In this document: positions 1 to 13,254 of the stretch, piece after piece | Layout: each line of letters begins with the position of its first letter | Position numbering within the stretch: the first letter of the stretch is position 1 | Source of the DNA: Salipaludibacillus keqinensis | GTDB lineage: Bacteria > Bacillota > Bacilli > Bacillales > Salisediminibacteriaceae | Reading direction: 5' to 3' | NCBI RefSeq assembly: GCF_003226325.1 | Contig: NZ_PDOD01000001.1 | Span: 62,001-126,000, forward strand | Length of the DNA stretch: 64,000 bases | Position numbers and translations under genes: made by a program | Notes under the pieces: generated by a model | Told to the model about the DNA's origin: nothing | Databases searched by the model: none | The model's input: only the letters and a program-made list of their open reading frames with translations

Positions 1-1472
1 TCGTTTTGAAATAATAGGACGGATCGACCTTGTTGATCATTAACAAGCATTTTTCTGCTGTCAGTCATATCTTCAGTCACTTTACCTTTAGTCACCCATC
101 GAGCGAGTTCATGGGTCATGTGATTAAATTCAATATCCACTTTGTATTCATTTTTCATACGATACTCAAATACTTGGAACTGAAGTTCACCAACTGCACC
201 AATAATGTAATCCTCAAAATAAGGAGTTTTGTATAATTGGATTGTTCCTTCTTGGACGAGCTGTTCAATGCCTTTATGATACTGCTTATGCTTCAATGCA
301 TTTTTAGCGGTCACCTTCGCAAATTTCTCTGGAGGGAACTGAGGCATCTCCTCGTATTGAATTCGTGTGTTTCCACCTACAATGGTATCTCCCACTTGGA
401 AATTCCCTGAATCATATAAACCGACGATATCGCCAGGATAAGCTTTTTCCACAGTTTCTCTGTCAGAGGCAAAGAAAGAGTGAGATTGATTTAGCTTCAT
501 TTTTTTTCCGGATCGTGAGAGGGTCACTTCCATACCCCTTTCAAAAGACCCGGAACAAACTCGTAAGAAGGCAATTCTGTCACGATGATTTGGATTCATG
601 TTCGCTTGGATTTTAAAGATAAATCCTGAAAAGTCAGGGCTCGTTGGTGGCACTAATTCTCCAGAGGCTTTTCTTGCTTGGGGTTCTGCTGCTAACTTAA
701 CGAATTGATCAAGAAAGGACTGAACTCCGAAGTTTGACAACGCGCTACCGAAAAATACAGGAGTAAGGGTTCCATTAAGAACCTTCTCCATGGTGAAGTC
801 ATTTCCCGCCTCTTCAAGAAGCATTATTTCTTCTTCTAATGCTTCTTGTTCGTAATCTTCTAGCTTCGTTACTTCTTTGTAAGGGAGGATTTCTCGTTCG
901 TGAGATTCATTATAAAATTCAACCGTATCATCTGGAATACTGTAAATTCCTTTTAATCGTTTACCTGTGCCAATAGGCCAGTTCATCGGGAAAGTATCCA
1001 TCTCTAATGTTTCTTCAATTTCAGAAAGAAGGTCTAAAGGTTCTTTTCCTTCGCGGTCTAATTTGTTAATGAAAGTTAAAATTGGTATTCCACGCATTCG
1101 ACATACTTTAAACAGCTTCAGTGTCTGAGCTTCAATACCCTTTACACTATCAATGACCATGACAGCGGTGTCGACTGCTGTTAGTGTCCGGTAAGTATCT
1201 TCACTGAAGTCTTGGTGACCAGGAGTGTCGAGGATATTAATTTGAATATCCTTGTAGAGTAACTGCATGACACTGGATGTTACAGAGATTCCACGCTGTT
1301 TCTCAATTTCCATCCAGTCAGAAGTAGCGTATTTCCCTGATTTTTTCCCTTTTACTGTTCCGGCGCTGCGAATTCCTCCGCCTAGAAGGAGAACTTTTTC
1401 TGTAAGTGTCGTCTTACCTGCATCGGGGTGGGATATAATTGCAAACGTTCGTCTCGGTGTTTCATTAGGCAT
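1..1472 (-). CDS. prfC: Peptide chain release factor 3, partial (C-terminus outside window)
   Basis: RF3 is a translational GTPase that recycles RF1/RF2 from the ribosome after peptide release. The reading frame is open from the start codon to the window edge, about 490 codons of a family that is usually about 525, so only the last few dozen residues are missing. The G domain is clear: P-loop [12 protein letters not shown] near residues 15-26, DTPGHQDF (G3) and NKLD (G4), followed by EF-Tu-like beta-barrel domains. I chose the ATG at 1472 because it sits 8 bases after AGAAAGGG. An in-frame ATG two codons upstream is too close to that ribosome-binding site. The gene appears monocistronic. The upstream 200 bases hold the leuD terminator and a TATAAT-like hexamer. 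Confidence 0.95.
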   Translation of the reverse strand, partial: MPNETPRRTFAIISHPDAGKTTLTEKVLLLGGGIRSAGTVKGKKSGKYATSDWMEIEKQRGISVTSSVMQLLYKDIQINILDTPGHQDFSEDTYRTLTAVDTAVMVIDSVKGIEAQTLKLFKVCRMRGIPILTFINKLDREGKEPLDLLSEIEETLEMDTFPMNWPIGTGKRLKGIYSIPDDTVEFYNESHEREILPYKEVTKLEDYEQEALEEEIMLLEEAGNDFTMEKVLNGTLTPVFFGSALSNFGVQSFLDQFVKLAAEPQARKASGELVPPTSPDFSGFIFKIQANMNPNHRDRIAFLRVCSGSFERGMEVTLSRSGKKMKLNQSHSFFASDRETVEKAYPGDIVGLYDSGNFQVGDTIVGGNTRIQYEEMPQFPPEKFAKVTAKNALKHKQYHKGIEQLVQEGTIQLYKTPYFEDYIIGAVGELQFQVFEYRMKNEYKVDIEFNHMTHELARWVTKGKVTEDMTDSRKMLVNDQQGRSVLLFQN

Positions 1473-1631
1473 ATACATAACCCTTTCTATATAAAAAATA
1501 AATTAAACGCATTGGCATGAAATGATAGGTTCCAATATTCTATTATAAACAAAAATGATACAAGAAGCACCCTTTGTAAGATAAAATCCAAGTAGATGAG
1601 TATTTTCTTTTATAGAAAGTATAAAAAACAT

Positions 1632-1668
1632 GAAAAAACCAACGCTTTTCAATAAAGCGCTGGTTGTT
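1632..1668 (-). terminator. Rho-independent terminator of the ilv-leu operon
   Basis: A 12-bp stem with one G:U pair (AACCAACGCTTT against AAAGCGCTGGTT) is followed in the minus direction by a run of six T. It lies just after the leuD stop codon. Confidence 0.85.
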
Positions 1669-1688
1669 ATTTAATTAAATTGAAAAAA

Positions 1689-2273
1689 TTAGGCATTTGC
1701 TTTTTCATATGCGTCAATTCTATCTTCATGGGTTAATGTAACAGCAATTTCATCCCATCCGTTTAACAGCATTTCTCTCAAGTAGTTTTTTAGTTCAAAG
1801 TCAGCTTTGAATCCTTCACTGTCAAATACGATTTGTTTTTCTAAATCGACAGAGAGTGTATAAGATTTACCTTCTGATTTTTCAACTAATTCTTTTGTTT
1901 GCTGTTCAGACAATTGAACGGGTAAGATCCCATTTTTAACACAATTATTATAAAAAATATCCGCAAAACTTGATGCGATAATGACTTTGAACCCAAAATC
2001 TTGAAGAGCCCACGGAGCATGTTCTCTAGAAGAACCGCAGCCAAAGTTTTCGCCAGCTACAAGAATGGATGCTCCATCATATTTAGCGTCATTTAATGAA
2101 AAATCTTTACGTTTATTTCCTTCATTGTCAAAGCGCCAGTTGTAAAATAAAAATTGTCCAAAGCCTTGCCGTTCAATTCGCTTTAGGAATTGCTTTGGAA
2201 TGATTTGGTCCGTATCGATGTTGGATCGATTAATTGGGTACACAAGACCGGAATGTTTGCGGATCGGCTCCAT
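1689..2273 (-). CDS. leuD: 3-isopropylmalate dehydratase small subunit
   Basis: This is the swivel-domain subunit of isopropylmalate isomerase, which interconverts 2- and 3-isopropylmalate in leucine synthesis. At 194 aa it has the normal bacterial length. The substrate-recognition region NFGCGSSREHAPWAL (about residues 76-90) is intact. It is the last gene of the operon, 26 bases after leuC, and is followed by a strong terminator. The start follows a GGAGAGAAGTA-type ribosome-binding site. Confidence 0.97.
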   Translation of the reverse strand: MEPIRKHSGLVYPINRSNIDTDQIIPKQFLKRIERQGFGQFLFYNWRFDNEGNKRKDFSLNDAKYDGASILVAGENFGCGSSREHAPWALQDFGFKVIIASSFADIFYNNCVKNGILPVQLSEQQTKELVEKSEGKSYTLSVDLEKQIVFDSEGFKADFELKNYLREMLLNGWDEIAVTLTHEDRIDAYEKANA

Positions 2274-2299
2274 TACTTCTCTCTCCTTTGACTAGATGT

Positions 2300-3715
2300 T
2301 TATACAGGTGTTGCTAAATAGTTTCTCACATCAACAAAACGTCCTTCAACGGCAGCAGCTGCGGCCATTTCAGGGCTAACTAGATGTGTTCTAGCACCAT
2401 TTCCTTGTCGTCCTTCAAAGTTACGGTTAGATGTAGAGGCGCACCGCTCGCCAGGTGGCACAATATCGTCATTCATAGCAAGACACATGCTACACCCAGC
2501 TTCTCGCCATTCAAACCCTGCAGCTGTAAATATTTTATCAAGCCCCTCAGCTTCAGCAGCCAGTTTCACTGTTTGAGAGCCAGGGACAACCATAGCATGA
2601 ACGGCTGAATGTACAGTTTTTCCTTCAACTACTTTGGCTGCTCGTCTTAAATCGCTGATTCTTGAGTTCGTGCAAGAGCCAATAAAGACGTGGTCAATGT
2701 TTACAGAAGAGATAGGTTGATTTGCTTCAAGACCCATGTATTCCAACGCTCTCTCAATCTCTTCTTTTGCAGCCTCTGATTTAGCGGATTCTGGTGCTGG
2801 AATCTGACCGCTTACGGGAATACACATGCTTGGGTTTGTGCCCCAAGTGACTTGTGGTTCCACTTCATCAGCGTCAATTTCTACTGTAGCGTCGTAATGA
2901 GCTCCATCATCTGTTGCAAGGGAAGACCAATCTTTTACTACTTTATCGAAGGCTTCTCCTTTAGGGACGTGCCTACGGTTTTCCAAGTAATCAAAGGTGG
3001 TCTGATCAGGACTGATTAACCCTGCGCGAGCTCCAGCCTCGATAGACATATTACAAACAGTCATACGTTCTTCCATGGATAGATTACGAATGGCCTCGCC
3101 AGTATATTCAATGACGTAACCAGTGCCGAAACGAACACCGAACTTCGCAATAATCGCTAGAATTAAATCTTTTGCGGTAACGGCGGGGCTTAATTTACCC
3201 GTTACTTGCACGTTCATTGTCTTTGGAGGAGCTTGCCATAATGTTTGTGTTGCTAAGACGTGTTCTACTTCACTCGTACCGATGCCAAAAGCGAGAGCTC
3301 CGAAAGCGCCATGGGTTGATGTATGACTATCGCCGCAAACAATTGTCTTTCCAGGTTGAGTCAATCCTAATTCAGGACCAATAACGTGGACGATTCCTTG
3401 ATCCGGGTGATCAATATCTGCTAAAGGAACATTGAATTCTTTACAATTTTCTTTCAAAGTTTCCATCTGCTTCTTAGAAACAGGGTCATTAATAATATGC
3501 CTGGCAATTGTGGGGACGTTATGATCCATCGTGGCAAACGTCCGGTCTGGCCTTCGTACACTGCGTCCTTTCATGCGAAGTCCTTCAAAAGCTTGTGGAG
3601 AAGTGACCTCATGGACCAGTTGTAAATCAATATAAATTAAATCTGGTTTGTTTGGTTCTTGGTGGACCACGTGTCGATCCCAAATCTTTTCAATAATTGT
3701 TTTTGGCTTTCCCAT
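2300..3715 (-). CDS. leuC: 3-isopropylmalate dehydratase large subunit
   Basis: This is the aconitase-family subunit that carries the [4Fe-4S] cluster of isopropylmalate isomerase. Cluster ligands are visible in [10 protein letters not shown] and [10 protein letters not shown], together with the [19 protein letters not shown] core. I start at 3715 ([10 protein letters not shown], 471 aa) because AAGGAGTG lies 6 bases upstream. A longer frame begins at 3736, but there the ribosome-binding site would be inside the coding region. It is co-transcribed between leuB and leuD. Confidence 0.96.
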   Translation of the reverse strand: MGKPKTIIEKIWDRHVVHQEPNKPDLIYIDLQLVHEVTSPQAFEGLRMKGRSVRRPDRTFATMDHNVPTIARHIINDPVSKKQMETLKENCKEFNVPLADIDHPDQGIVHVIGPELGLTQPGKTIVCGDSHTSTHGAFGALAFGIGTSEVEHVLATQTLWQAPPKTMNVQVTGKLSPAVTAKDLILAIIAKFGVRFGTGYVIEYTGEAIRNLSMEERMTVCNMSIEAGARAGLISPDQTTFDYLENRRHVPKGEAFDKVVKDWSSLATDDGAHYDATVEIDADEVEPQVTWGTNPSMCIPVSGQIPAPESAKSEAAKEEIERALEYMGLEANQPISSVNIDHVFIGSCTNSRISDLRRAAKVVEGKTVHSAVHAMVVPGSQTVKLAAEAEGLDKIFTAAGFEWREAGCSMCLAMNDDIVPPGERCASTSNRNFEGRQGNGARTHLVSPEMAAAAAVEGRFVDVRNYLATPV

Positions 3716-3762
3716 GCTTTTCACTCCTTGATTCACTTTCGATAATGGATTGTGCTAAAAGT

Positions 3763-4869
3763 TTATGCGTAGCAACTCATTATACTGTTGGTAGCACTAT
3801 TTGACTTGATATAGTCAATGACCAGGTTCGTCATTTTTTCTGTGCCTACTTGTTGTCCGTCTTTTATATTTAGGTCTGCTGTGTGATAGCCTTCGTCAAG
3901 AACATGTTGAACAGCTGACTCTATTAAACAGGCTTCGCTTTCCAAGTGGAAGGAGTGACGAAGCAACAATGCTGCTGATAGAATCATAGCTAGAGGGTTA
4001 GCCACACCTTTCCCTGCGATGTCAGGAGCTGAGCCATGGACGGGTTCGTATAACCCGAAACTGTCTTCTCTCACACTTGCTGAAGGGAGCATGCCAAGTG
4101 AACCAGTTAAAACAGAAGCTTCATCACTTAAAATGTCGCCAAACATATTTTCTGTGACTATCACATCGAAATAGGTAGGGTTTGTAATAAGCTTCATTGC
4201 GGTGGCATCAACGAGCATATGTTCAACGGTTACTTCAGGATAATCGGCTTTTTTCTCTTCAACGACTTCACGCCATAATTTACTAGACTCGAGTACATTT
4301 GCTTTATCTACTGAAGTAAGGTGCTTGCGACGGATGTTGGCTGCTTGAAAAGCTTTCTCGACAATGCGTTCGATTTCAGAGCGTTCATAAGCGAGAGTGT
4401 CTACAACGGATTCACCGTCTTCGCTTCGTTCACTTGGAGTCCCGAAATATAATCCTCCCGTGAGTTCACGAACGATGAGCAAATCACTATCTTTCACGAC
4501 TTCCTCCTTTAAAGGGGACGCATGAAGTAAGTTATCGAAACCTTGGACTGGGCGTAAGTTAGCGAACAATCCAAGGGACTTTCGAATGCCTAGCAATCCT
4601 TTTTCAGGACGGAGATGGGAAGGGTTTTGATCCCATTTAGGTCCACCGACAGCCCCTAGTAATACCGCATCTGCTTTATGACAGGCACTTATTGTTTCTT
4701 CTGGTAGGGGAGTACCATGTTCATCAATGGCCGATCCTCCAATTGAATGGGTTTCATAGGTGAAAGTATGTTGATACTCTTCTGAAAGAGCTTCTAACAC
4801 TTGTTTGGCTGACTGAATGACCTCTTGACCAATTCCATCTCCTGGTAATAGTACAATGTTCTTCTTCAT
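3763..4869 (-). CDS. leuB: 3-isopropylmalate dehydrogenase
   Basis: LeuB carries out NAD-dependent oxidative decarboxylation of 3-isopropylmalate to 2-oxoisocaproate. At 368 aa it has family length. Motifs seen are LLPGDGIGQE at the N-terminus, RELTGGLYFG in the substrate loop, and the metal- and NAD-binding stretch MFGDILSDEASVLTGSLGML followed by EPVHGSAPDIAGKG. The start is preceded by AAGGAGG at 6-base spacing. It lies 11 bases downstream of leuA in the same operon. Confidence 0.97.
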   Translation of the reverse strand: MKKNIVLLPGDGIGQEVIQSAKQVLEALSEEYQHTFTYETHSIGGSAIDEHGTPLPEETISACHKADAVLLGAVGGPKWDQNPSHLRPEKGLLGIRKSLGLFANLRPVQGFDNLLHASPLKEEVVKDSDLLIVRELTGGLYFGTPSERSEDGESVVDTLAYERSEIERIVEKAFQAANIRRKHLTSVDKANVLESSKLWREVVEEKKADYPEVTVEHMLVDATAMKLITNPTYFDVIVTENMFGDILSDEASVLTGSLGMLPSASVREDSFGLYEPVHGSAPDIAGKGVANPLAMILSAALLLRHSFHLESEACLIESAVQHVLDEGYHTADLNIKDGQQVGTEKMTNLVIDYIKSNSATNSIMSCYA

Positions 4870-4880
4870 CTTAAGCCTCC

Positions 4881-7470
<2,590 letters not shown>

Positions 7471-7499
7471 TTAGTTTTAGTTTTTATTGACTTAAATCA

Positions 7500-8021
7500 T
7501 TATTTTAATAATGAATAAGAGGTAAGCTCAGCGACTTGCGGTTGATGGCCTCTGGAAAAGGCAGTGAGTCCTGTTCTTGCAATGTCTTTAATTCCATAGG
7601 GACGCAATAGGTCAATTAATGCTTCAATTTTATCCGGCTTACCCGTTACTTGAACGGAAAGGCTATCTTTACTTACGTCAATAATTGAAGCTCTGAATGG
7701 CTCGATAATCCCTTGAATTTCATTTCTTAGTTGGGCATTACTCACCACTTTGATTAAAGCTAGCTCTCTAGCTACGATGGCTTTATCGGATAAGTCAGTC
7801 ACTTTTAATACATCAATTTGTTTGTTTAATTGTTTCGTTAATTGTTCAAGCTTCTGGTGGTCTGCCACATCCACGACAAAGGTCATTTTCGAAATACCTT
7901 CTGTTTCCGTGCGACCGACTGAAATGCTCTCAATGTTAAACTGTCGCTTATGCATCAACCCTGTGACACGGTTTAATACACCACTTCTATTTTGAACGAC
8001 TGCTGTAATTATTCTTTTCAT
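7500..8021 (-). CDS. ilvN: Acetolactate synthase small (regulatory) subunit
   Basis: IlvN (also called IlvH) is the regulatory subunit of acetohydroxyacid synthase and mediates feedback inhibition by valine. The N-terminal ACT domain ([26 protein letters not shown], positions about 8-33) is typical and is followed by the ALS small-subunit C-terminal domain. At 173 aa the length is normal. The start overlaps the ilvB stop by an ATGA-type 4-base overlap, indicating translational coupling with the catalytic subunit. Confidence 0.96.
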   Translation of the reverse strand: MKRIITAVVQNRSGVLNRVTGLMHKRQFNIESISVGRTETEGISKMTFVVDVADHQKLEQLTKQLNKQIDVLKVTDLSDKAIVARELALIKVVSNAQLRNEIQGIIEPFRASIIDVSKDSLSVQVTGKPDKIEALIDLLRPYGIKDIARTGLTAFSRGHQPQVAELTSYSLLK

Positions 8022-9736
8022 GGTTTCACCCCTACCATGTCGTCAATTCCCTTTCCGGGAGCGACCATCGGATAAACGTTCTCCTGCTGAAGCACGCGGC
8101 AATCCATCAGGACTGGACCATCATAAGCCATCACCTCAGGCATGATATCAAGAAACTCTTGTTGCGTTTCGACTTTTATCCCGCGAATACTATAGCTCTC
8201 TGCAAGTTTCACAAAATCAGGTTGAACACCTATAATCGATTCAGAGTAGCGTTTGTCATAGAAAGCTTCTTGCCATTGTCTAACCATTCCAAGTGCGCCA
8301 TTATTTACGATGACAATTTTAACCGGGAGGCCTCGTTCTTGAAGAACTGATAATTCTTGCAGAGTCATTTGAAATCCTCCGTCACCAACAACGGCTATAA
8401 CTGGTTCTTCAGGTTTAGCTAATTGAGCGCCAATCGCTGCTGGGAAACCAAAGCCCATAGTTCCCAATCCACCAGATGTCACCCATTTGTCTGGCTTGGA
8501 AAAAGGATAGTACTGGGCAGCCCACATTTGGTGTTGACCCACATCTGTAGTCACTATTGCTCTTCCATTAGTAATATCGTGAATGGATTTTATGAGCCAC
8601 TGCGGAATCATTTCCGTAGGTGGATTGTTGTACCAATATGGAAAGTTTCTTTTATTTTCATTAAGTTTGTTCATCCACTCTCCATGATCTGGCCCTGTCG
8701 TCAGTTGTTTGGCAAGTTCTTTAAGGGCTGCGTTCGAATCAGATACAATGGGAATATGAGTAGGCACATTTTTACCAATTTCAGCAGGATCGATGTCAAT
8801 ATGAGCGACCGTTGCATTTGGTGCAAAATGCTGAAGATTTCCTGTTAGTCGATCATCAAACCTAGCTCCAACGTTTATTAGTAAATCACATTCAGTAATA
8901 GCGATATTCGACGTATACGTCCCGTGCATTCCTGCCATTCCAAGGAATAGTTCGTGATCACCAGGAAAGGCTCCAAGCCCTAGTAACGTGGATGTGACAG
9001 GGATTTGATATTCCTCTGCTATAGATAAAAGTGTTTCAGATGCCTTGCCATGAAGGACACCAGCTCCTGTTAAAATTAATGGTTTCTGAGATTTTCTCAA
9101 AGCTTCTGTTAACTTTTTAATTTGCAATGGATTCGGTTTAATGGTTGGCTGATATCCTGGTAAATAGAAATCAGACTCATCAGTTTCCAAACATGGATTT
9201 GCTGAGATATCTTTCGGAATATCAACCACGACTGGTCCAGGTCGACCTGTAGAAGCTATATGGAAAGCCTCTTTAATGATTTTCGGAATTTCATAGCTTG
9301 ATTGTATTTGATAATTGTGTTTAGTAATCGGTGTGGTAATTCCCATGACGTCAGCTTCTTGAAAAGCATCTGTACCAGTTACGGCCGTTGCCACTTGTCC
9401 TGTAATAATGACAAGAGGTAGGGAATCCATCATCGCATCGGCAATTCCTGTTACAAGGTTCGTGGCACCTGGACCAGAGGTTGCAATGACAACTCCAGGC
9501 TTTCCAGATACACGAGCGTATCCTTCAGCTGCATGAATCGCTCCTTGTTCGTGACGCGTTAGGATATGATCGAAATCCCCGTCTGATCTGTACAGCGCGT
9601 CGTAAATGGGGAGTACGGCACCTCCAGGATAGCCGAACATCGTTTTAACATTTTGTTCTATCAGTGATTGTACAAGAACATCCGCTCCGGTCTTTGTTGT
9701 TGTAACAGGCTTTGTTTGTTGTGTTTCAAGTTTCAC
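8018..9736 (-). CDS. ilvB: Acetolactate synthase large (catalytic) subunit
   Basis: IlvB is the thiamine-diphosphate enzyme that forms acetolactate or acetohydroxybutyrate from 2-oxo acids. The frame shows [15 protein letters not shown] and the catalytic Glu in [16 protein letters not shown]. The ThDP/Mg motif starts at [10 protein letters not shown] and runs to [10 protein letters not shown] chose the GTG at 9736 (572 aa) because AGGAGGGA lies about 9 bases upstream and the length matches B. subtilis IlvB. A longer open frame reaches 9850, but that stretch is the terminator part of the T-box leader. It is the first structural gene of the T-box-controlled ilv-leu operon. Confidence 0.96.
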   Translation of the reverse strand: MKLETQQTKPVTTTKTGADVLVQSLIEQNVKTMFGYPGGAVLPIYDALYRSDGDFDHILTRHEQGAIHAAEGYARVSGKPGVVIATSGPGATNLVTGIADAMMDSLPLVIITGQVATAVTGTDAFQEADVMGITTPITKHNYQIQSSYEIPKIIKEAFHIASTGRPGPVVVDIPKDISANPCLETDESDFYLPGYQPTIKPNPLQIKKLTEALRKSQKPLILTGAGVLHGKASETLLSIAEEYQIPVTSTLLGLGAFPGDHELFLGMAGMHGTYTSNIAITECDLLINVGARFDDRLTGNLQHFAPNATVAHIDIDPAEIGKNVPTHIPIVSDSNAALKELAKQLTTGPDHGEWMNKLNENKRNFPYWYNNPPTEMIPQWLIKSIHDITNGRAIVTTDVGQHQMWAAQYYPFSKPDKWVTSGGLGTMGFGFPAAIGAQLAKPEEPVIAVVGDGGFQMTLQELSVLQERGLPVKIVIVNNGALGMVRQWQEAFYDKRYSESIIGVQPDFVKLAESYSIRGIKVETQQEFLDIMPEVMAYDGPVLMDCRVLQQENVYPMVAPGKGIDDMVGVKP

Positions 9737-9794
9737 CTTCTCATCCCTCCTAGAATGGTGTTCATTACTATAAACGATTGATTTTCCGTCGACC

Positions 9795-10145
9795 AACGAT
9801 TGGTGGAAAAATAAAAAGACCTGTTTCTTCCCATGAACATATGTGGCCACATGAAAAAAATGTAGCTCGATAAGTTCAGCGGGGAGAAAAGGCCTTTGCT
9901 TTTCACGGTACCACCCGGATTTACAATACTCTTACGAATATTGCCTCGTGAAGCTTCCTCAAATAAATAGAGTACGCTTCTTTTTTGATAACAGGTGTTA
10001 ACCAACACCTGTGTATGCCTACTAACCTTAGCGTTTCAGCATAACACTCAGGGAGGATGTCGGATTAAGCTGTATTTCCGGGCTTCCAGCAACCCCGGCT
10101 CTCTGTAAATACAGACCCTTAAACCTTTTTTCCCTTCATCGTTTT
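9795..10145 (-). promoter_or_regulatory. T-box riboswitch leader of ilvB-ilvN-ilvC-leuABCD
   Basis: Read on the minus strand, Stem I is formed by CTGTATTT/AAATACAG flanking an AGAGAG bulge and an apical CCGGGGTTGCTGG..CCCGG arm. The specifier region lies at about 10053-10058. The T-box consensus reads GGGTGGTACCGTG at 9904-9918. Downstream, GGCCTTTTCTCCC can pair imperfectly with GGGAAGAAACAGGTC ahead of TTTTTATTTTT, giving the terminator. T-boxes let uncharged tRNA stabilise the antiterminator, so the operon should rise on amino-acid starvation. The specifier register is ambiguous between ATC (Ile) and CTC (Leu). Confidence 0.93.
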
Positions 10146-10160
10146 AGTGATATGAAGTTG

Positions 10161-10189
10161 TTATTAAATTTCAAAAAATTAACTGACAA
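10161..10189 (-). promoter_or_regulatory. Predicted SigA promoter of the T-box/ilv-leu transcript
   Basis: The minus strand reads TTGTCA (10184-10189), a 17-base spacer, then TAATAA (10161-10166). The -35 overlaps the ilvE stop region, so the ilv-leu operon can be transcribed independently of ilvE. Confidence 0.6.
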
Positions 10190-11090
10190 TTGCTTTAGTT
10201 GTAGGAGAGGACTCATAGCAAGCGACTCCATCTGTTCGAACCACTTTCCTAAATTCAGTTAACAGGTGTGATGTAACTTTACCAGGGTTCCCTCCATTAA
10301 TTTTGCGACCATCAACTTCAACAACTGCAATGACCTCTACAGCAGTTCCTGTCAAGAATACTTCATCTGCAACATACACATCATGTCTAGTAAAAGGAGT
10401 TTCCTTCATGGTATAACCATGTTTCTTTGCTAAATCAATGATGGCATTGCGGGTAATTCCTTCTAAAGCTCCTAAATAAACCGGTGGAGTATAGATGGTG
10501 TTGTTTTTTACAATAAAGATATTATCTGCTGAACCTTCTGTGACATAGCCTTGATCGTTGAGCATCAGGGCTTCGTCCACACCAGCTTGGTTTGCTTCTA
10601 ATTTTACAAGTATATTATTTAAATAATTCAGCGACTTTACTTGAGGACTTAATACATCCGGCCGATTACGTCTGGTTGAGACCGATCCTAAACGTAACCC
10701 CCTTTGATACAATTCCTTTGGGAAAAGAGCGAGTGTCTCTGCAATAACAATAACTTTAGGTTGGGAACAGAATGTTGGATCTAATCCTAAGTTACCGGGT
10801 CCTCGGGAGACAACAACTCGAATATAAGCAGTGTCCAGTTTATTCTTACGTACAGTGTCCACAATAATTCGTTCCATTTCCTCCTTGTCGTATGGGATGT
10901 GTAACATAATAGACTGTGCGGATTCATAGAGACGATTCAAGTGTTCTTCTAATTTAAAGACATTACCACTGTAAACGCGAATTCCTTCAAACACCCCGTC
11001 ACCATATAAAAAACCATGATCATAAACAGAAACGACGGCATCTTCTTTCTTAACGAATTCGCCTCCCAGAAAAATCCACTGGCTGCTCAT
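10179..11090 (-). CDS. ilvE: Branched-chain-amino-acid aminotransferase (class IV)
   Basis: IlvE performs the last transamination of isoleucine, valine and leucine synthesis, and the first step of their breakdown. The fold-type IV PLP pattern is present: YGDGVFEGIRVY near residues 30-41, the Lys-containing stretch SLNYLNNILVKLEANQAG, and EGSADNIFIV and EGITRNAII. At 303 aa it has normal length. AAAGGAG lies 9 bases before the ATG. Its position just upstream of the T-box operon suggests shared physiology but separate control. Confidence 0.95.
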   Translation of the reverse strand: MSSQWIFLGGEFVKKEDAVVSVYDHGFLYGDGVFEGIRVYSGNVFKLEEHLNRLYESAQSIMLHIPYDKEEMERIIVDTVRKNKLDTAYIRVVVSRGPGNLGLDPTFCSQPKVIVIAETLALFPKELYQRGLRLGSVSTRRNRPDVLSPQVKSLNYLNNILVKLEANQAGVDEALMLNDQGYVTEGSADNIFIVKNNTIYTPPVYLGALEGITRNAIIDLAKKHGYTMKETPFTRHDVYVADEVFLTGTAVEVIAVVEVDGRKINGGNPGKVTSHLLTEFRKVVRTDGVACYESSPTTKAIVS

Positions 11091-11126
11091 ACCGATCCAC
11101 TCCTTTCTTTGAAGTTTAGACGCTGT

Positions 11127-11154
11127 ATTGTATTAAAATGCTTAGATCAAACAA
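11127..11154 (-). promoter_or_regulatory. Predicted SigA promoter of ilvE
   Basis: The minus strand reads TTGTTT (11149-11154), 16 bases, then TACAAT (11127-11132), about 40 bases before the ilvE start codon. Confidence 0.45.
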
Positions 11155-11367
11155 TAACCTCACGTCATTTTCATTTAGTTTGGAGAGCGTCTTCTTTCTC
11201 TAAACAACAATGATTAGAGGCTCTTAAGTAGTCAATTTATTCAATTGACTGAAAAATTAATTTAATAACTAACAAATATGATATTGACGCCAATAATACA
11301 GCCTTAAACAGGGAAGGTCAACATCTATTTGTTAAAAATTCTAACATTTCAAAACAATCCGATAATA

Positions 11368-11381
11368 AGAAAACGCTTACA
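11368..11381. promoter_or_regulatory. cre-like CcpA site
   Basis: AGAAAACGCTTACA matches 13 of 14 positions of the cre consensus TGWAANCGNTNWCA. It lies in the 540-base divergent gap between ilvE and spoVR. That gap otherwise shows only promoter-like AT-rich sequence. Confidence 0.4.
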
Positions 11382-11433
11382 TGGGCATAGTGAAAGGGAA
11401 TAAATTAAATTTTCTGATAAATTGTAAATTTTT

Positions 11434-11447
11434 TTAAAGCGTTTACA
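11434..11447. promoter_or_regulatory. Second cre-like CcpA site
   Basis: TTAAAGCGTTTACA matches 13 of 14 cre positions and lies 66 bases from the first site, about six helical turns. CcpA is known to control the ilv-leu operon in B. subtilis. Here the target could be ilvE or spoVR. Confidence 0.4.
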
Positions 11448-11630
11448 TATATCGTGGGGACGAGTTTTCATTTTGATTCTGAGGAAAAAGATATCTTCAA
11501 CTTTATTAATTAATGCGCGCTATTTATGTTCTACATAAGGGTGATCAAGCAACTCATCATAAATCCTTGTTCATCATTTTCTAGGTCCACTCATAAATTG
11601 AAGTAAGAGAGAGTACAAGGAGGAAATGAC

Positions 11631-13052
11631 ATGAACTCTGAAGACCAAAAATTATCATATGCTATAAAAGAAATTACGGAGATTGCAGAAGGATTCGGCT
11701 TGGACTTTTACCCTATGCGCTATGAAGTCTGTCCCGCAGATATTATTTATACTTTTGGAGCTTATGGTATGCCCACACGTTTTAACCACTGGAGTTTTGG
11801 AAAGCAATTTCATAAGATGAAGCTGCAATATGATCTAGGATTAAGCAAGATTTATGAATTAGTTATTAATTCAAATCCATGTTATGCCTTTTTGTTAGAT
11901 ACGAATTCGTTAATTCAGAATAAGTTAATTATTGCTCACGTGTTAGCACACTGCGATTTTTTCAAAAATAATGCTCGTTTCTCTAATACTAGACGAGATA
12001 TGGTAGAAAGTATGACGGCAACGGCAGAAAGAATTAATCATTATGAAATGGTCCATGGCAGGAGGGAAGTGGAAAAGTTCCTTGATGCAGTTCTTGCTAT
12101 TCAGGAGCATATTGACCCAAGTCTTCAACGACCTAAATTAAGCTGGTCTATGAATGATGTTTGGATAGATGAGGAAGAAGAGAATGAAACGAAATCAAGT
12201 CCTTATGATGATCTATGGGGATTAGATGGCAACAAGAAGAAAGAAACGTTGCCTGGAAAAAAGAAAAAAATATTTCCTCCTGAGCCTGAGAAAGATTTAC
12301 TGCTATTTATTGAACAGTACAGTAAAGAGCTCGAAGATTGGCAACGAGACATTTTGACCATGATGCGTGAAGAGATGCTCTATTTCTGGCCACAGTTAGA
12401 AACGAAGATTATGAATGAGGGATGGGCTAGTTACTGGCATCAGAAAATTATTCGAGAGATGGATTTGACGTCAGGGGAGGCCATAGAGTTTGCTAAATTA
12501 AATGCAGGAGTGGTTCAACCTTCAAAAACACAAATAAACCCTTATTATTTAGGGTTAAAGATTTTTGAAGATATTGAAGCACGCTACGACCATCCGACCG
12601 ATGAGATGAAGAACCAGCAGGGAATCAAAGCAAACAGTGGAAGGGAAAAAATCTTCGAAGTTCGTGAGATAGAATCAGATATTTCATTTATAAGAAACTA
12701 TTTAACGAAAGAATTGATCTTAAAAGAAGATATGTACTTGTTCCAAAAACATGGCCGTGATTACAAGATCATTGATAAAGAATGGGAGAATGTTCGGGAT
12801 CAAATTATTATTAGTCGAGTCAATGGAGGATTTCCATTTTTAAGAGTGAAAAATGGCGACTATTTAAAAGCAGGAGAGCTTTATATTACGCATGAGTATG
12901 AAGATGTCGAATTAGACACATCATACTTAGAGAAAACATTGCCATACTTGCATCAATTATGGGGAAGGCCCGTTCATATGGAAACGATGCTTGCAGATAG
13001 AAAGATTGTGTTTTGTTACGACGGAAGAAAAATTAATAAAAGATATGTTTAA
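11631..13052 (+). CDS. spoVR: SpoVR family protein (stage V sporulation)
   Basis: SpoVR is a conserved protein of unknown biochemistry needed for normal spore cortex formation in B. subtilis. At 473 aa it is close to the family length (about 468). The N-terminal signature, including [20 protein letters not shown] and [11 protein letters not shown], is present, as is the conserved [16 protein letters not shown] (about residues 103-118). A charged linker of Lys and Glu lies near residues 180-220. AAGGAGG-like sequence precedes the ATG. It is monocistronic, with a terminator directly downstream. Confidence 0.93.
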   Translation: MNSEDQKLSYAIKEITEIAEGFGLDFYPMRYEVCPADIIYTFGAYGMPTRFNHWSFGKQFHKMKLQYDLGLSKIYELVINSNPCYAFLLDTNSLIQNKLIIAHVLAHCDFFKNNARFSNTRRDMVESMTATAERINHYEMVHGRREVEKFLDAVLAIQEHIDPSLQRPKLSWSMNDVWIDEEEENETKSSPYDDLWGLDGNKKKETLPGKKKKIFPPEPEKDLLLFIEQYSKELEDWQRDILTMMREEMLYFWPQLETKIMNEGWASYWHQKIIREMDLTSGEAIEFAKLNAGVVQPSKTQINPYYLGLKIFEDIEARYDHPTDEMKNQQGIKANSGREKIFEVREIESDISFIRNYLTKELILKEDMYLFQKHGRDYKIIDKEWENVRDQIIISRVNGGFPFLRVKNGDYLKAGELYITHEYEDVELDTSYLEKTLPYLHQLWGRPVHMETMLADRKIVFCYDGRKINKRYV

Positions 13053-13062
13053 ATCGAAAATT

Positions 13063-13094
13063 GAGAGCGTCTAGCATAGACTAGGCGCTCTTTA
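13063..13094 (+). terminator. Rho-independent terminator of spoVR
   Basis: AGAGCGTCTAG pairs with CTAGGCGCTCT around a short loop, with one G:U pair, and is followed by a short T-rich tail. Confidence 0.75.
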
Positions 13095-13254
13095 AAATGG
13101 TTGAAATGATGTATACGTTTTTGTTCTTCGTAAGTAGCATTACTTTTACTTAAGATGTTATAAGCTAAGATTACTATGAAGAAGAGTTGGTATCACGTGA
13201 TCTTCGTCTTCCTTTACGCTAAACTTGATACTTAATATGAGAGGATGATTTTCA

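Noticed and set aside
8423-8848. 141-codon plus-strand open frame
   Set aside because: It lies entirely opposite ilvB, has no ribosome-binding site, and its composition is what the complement of ilvB produces.
9737-9850. N-terminal extension of ilvB to the first ATG
   Set aside because: This stretch is the terminator arm of the T-box leader, and a GTG with AGGAGG gives a start of normal length.
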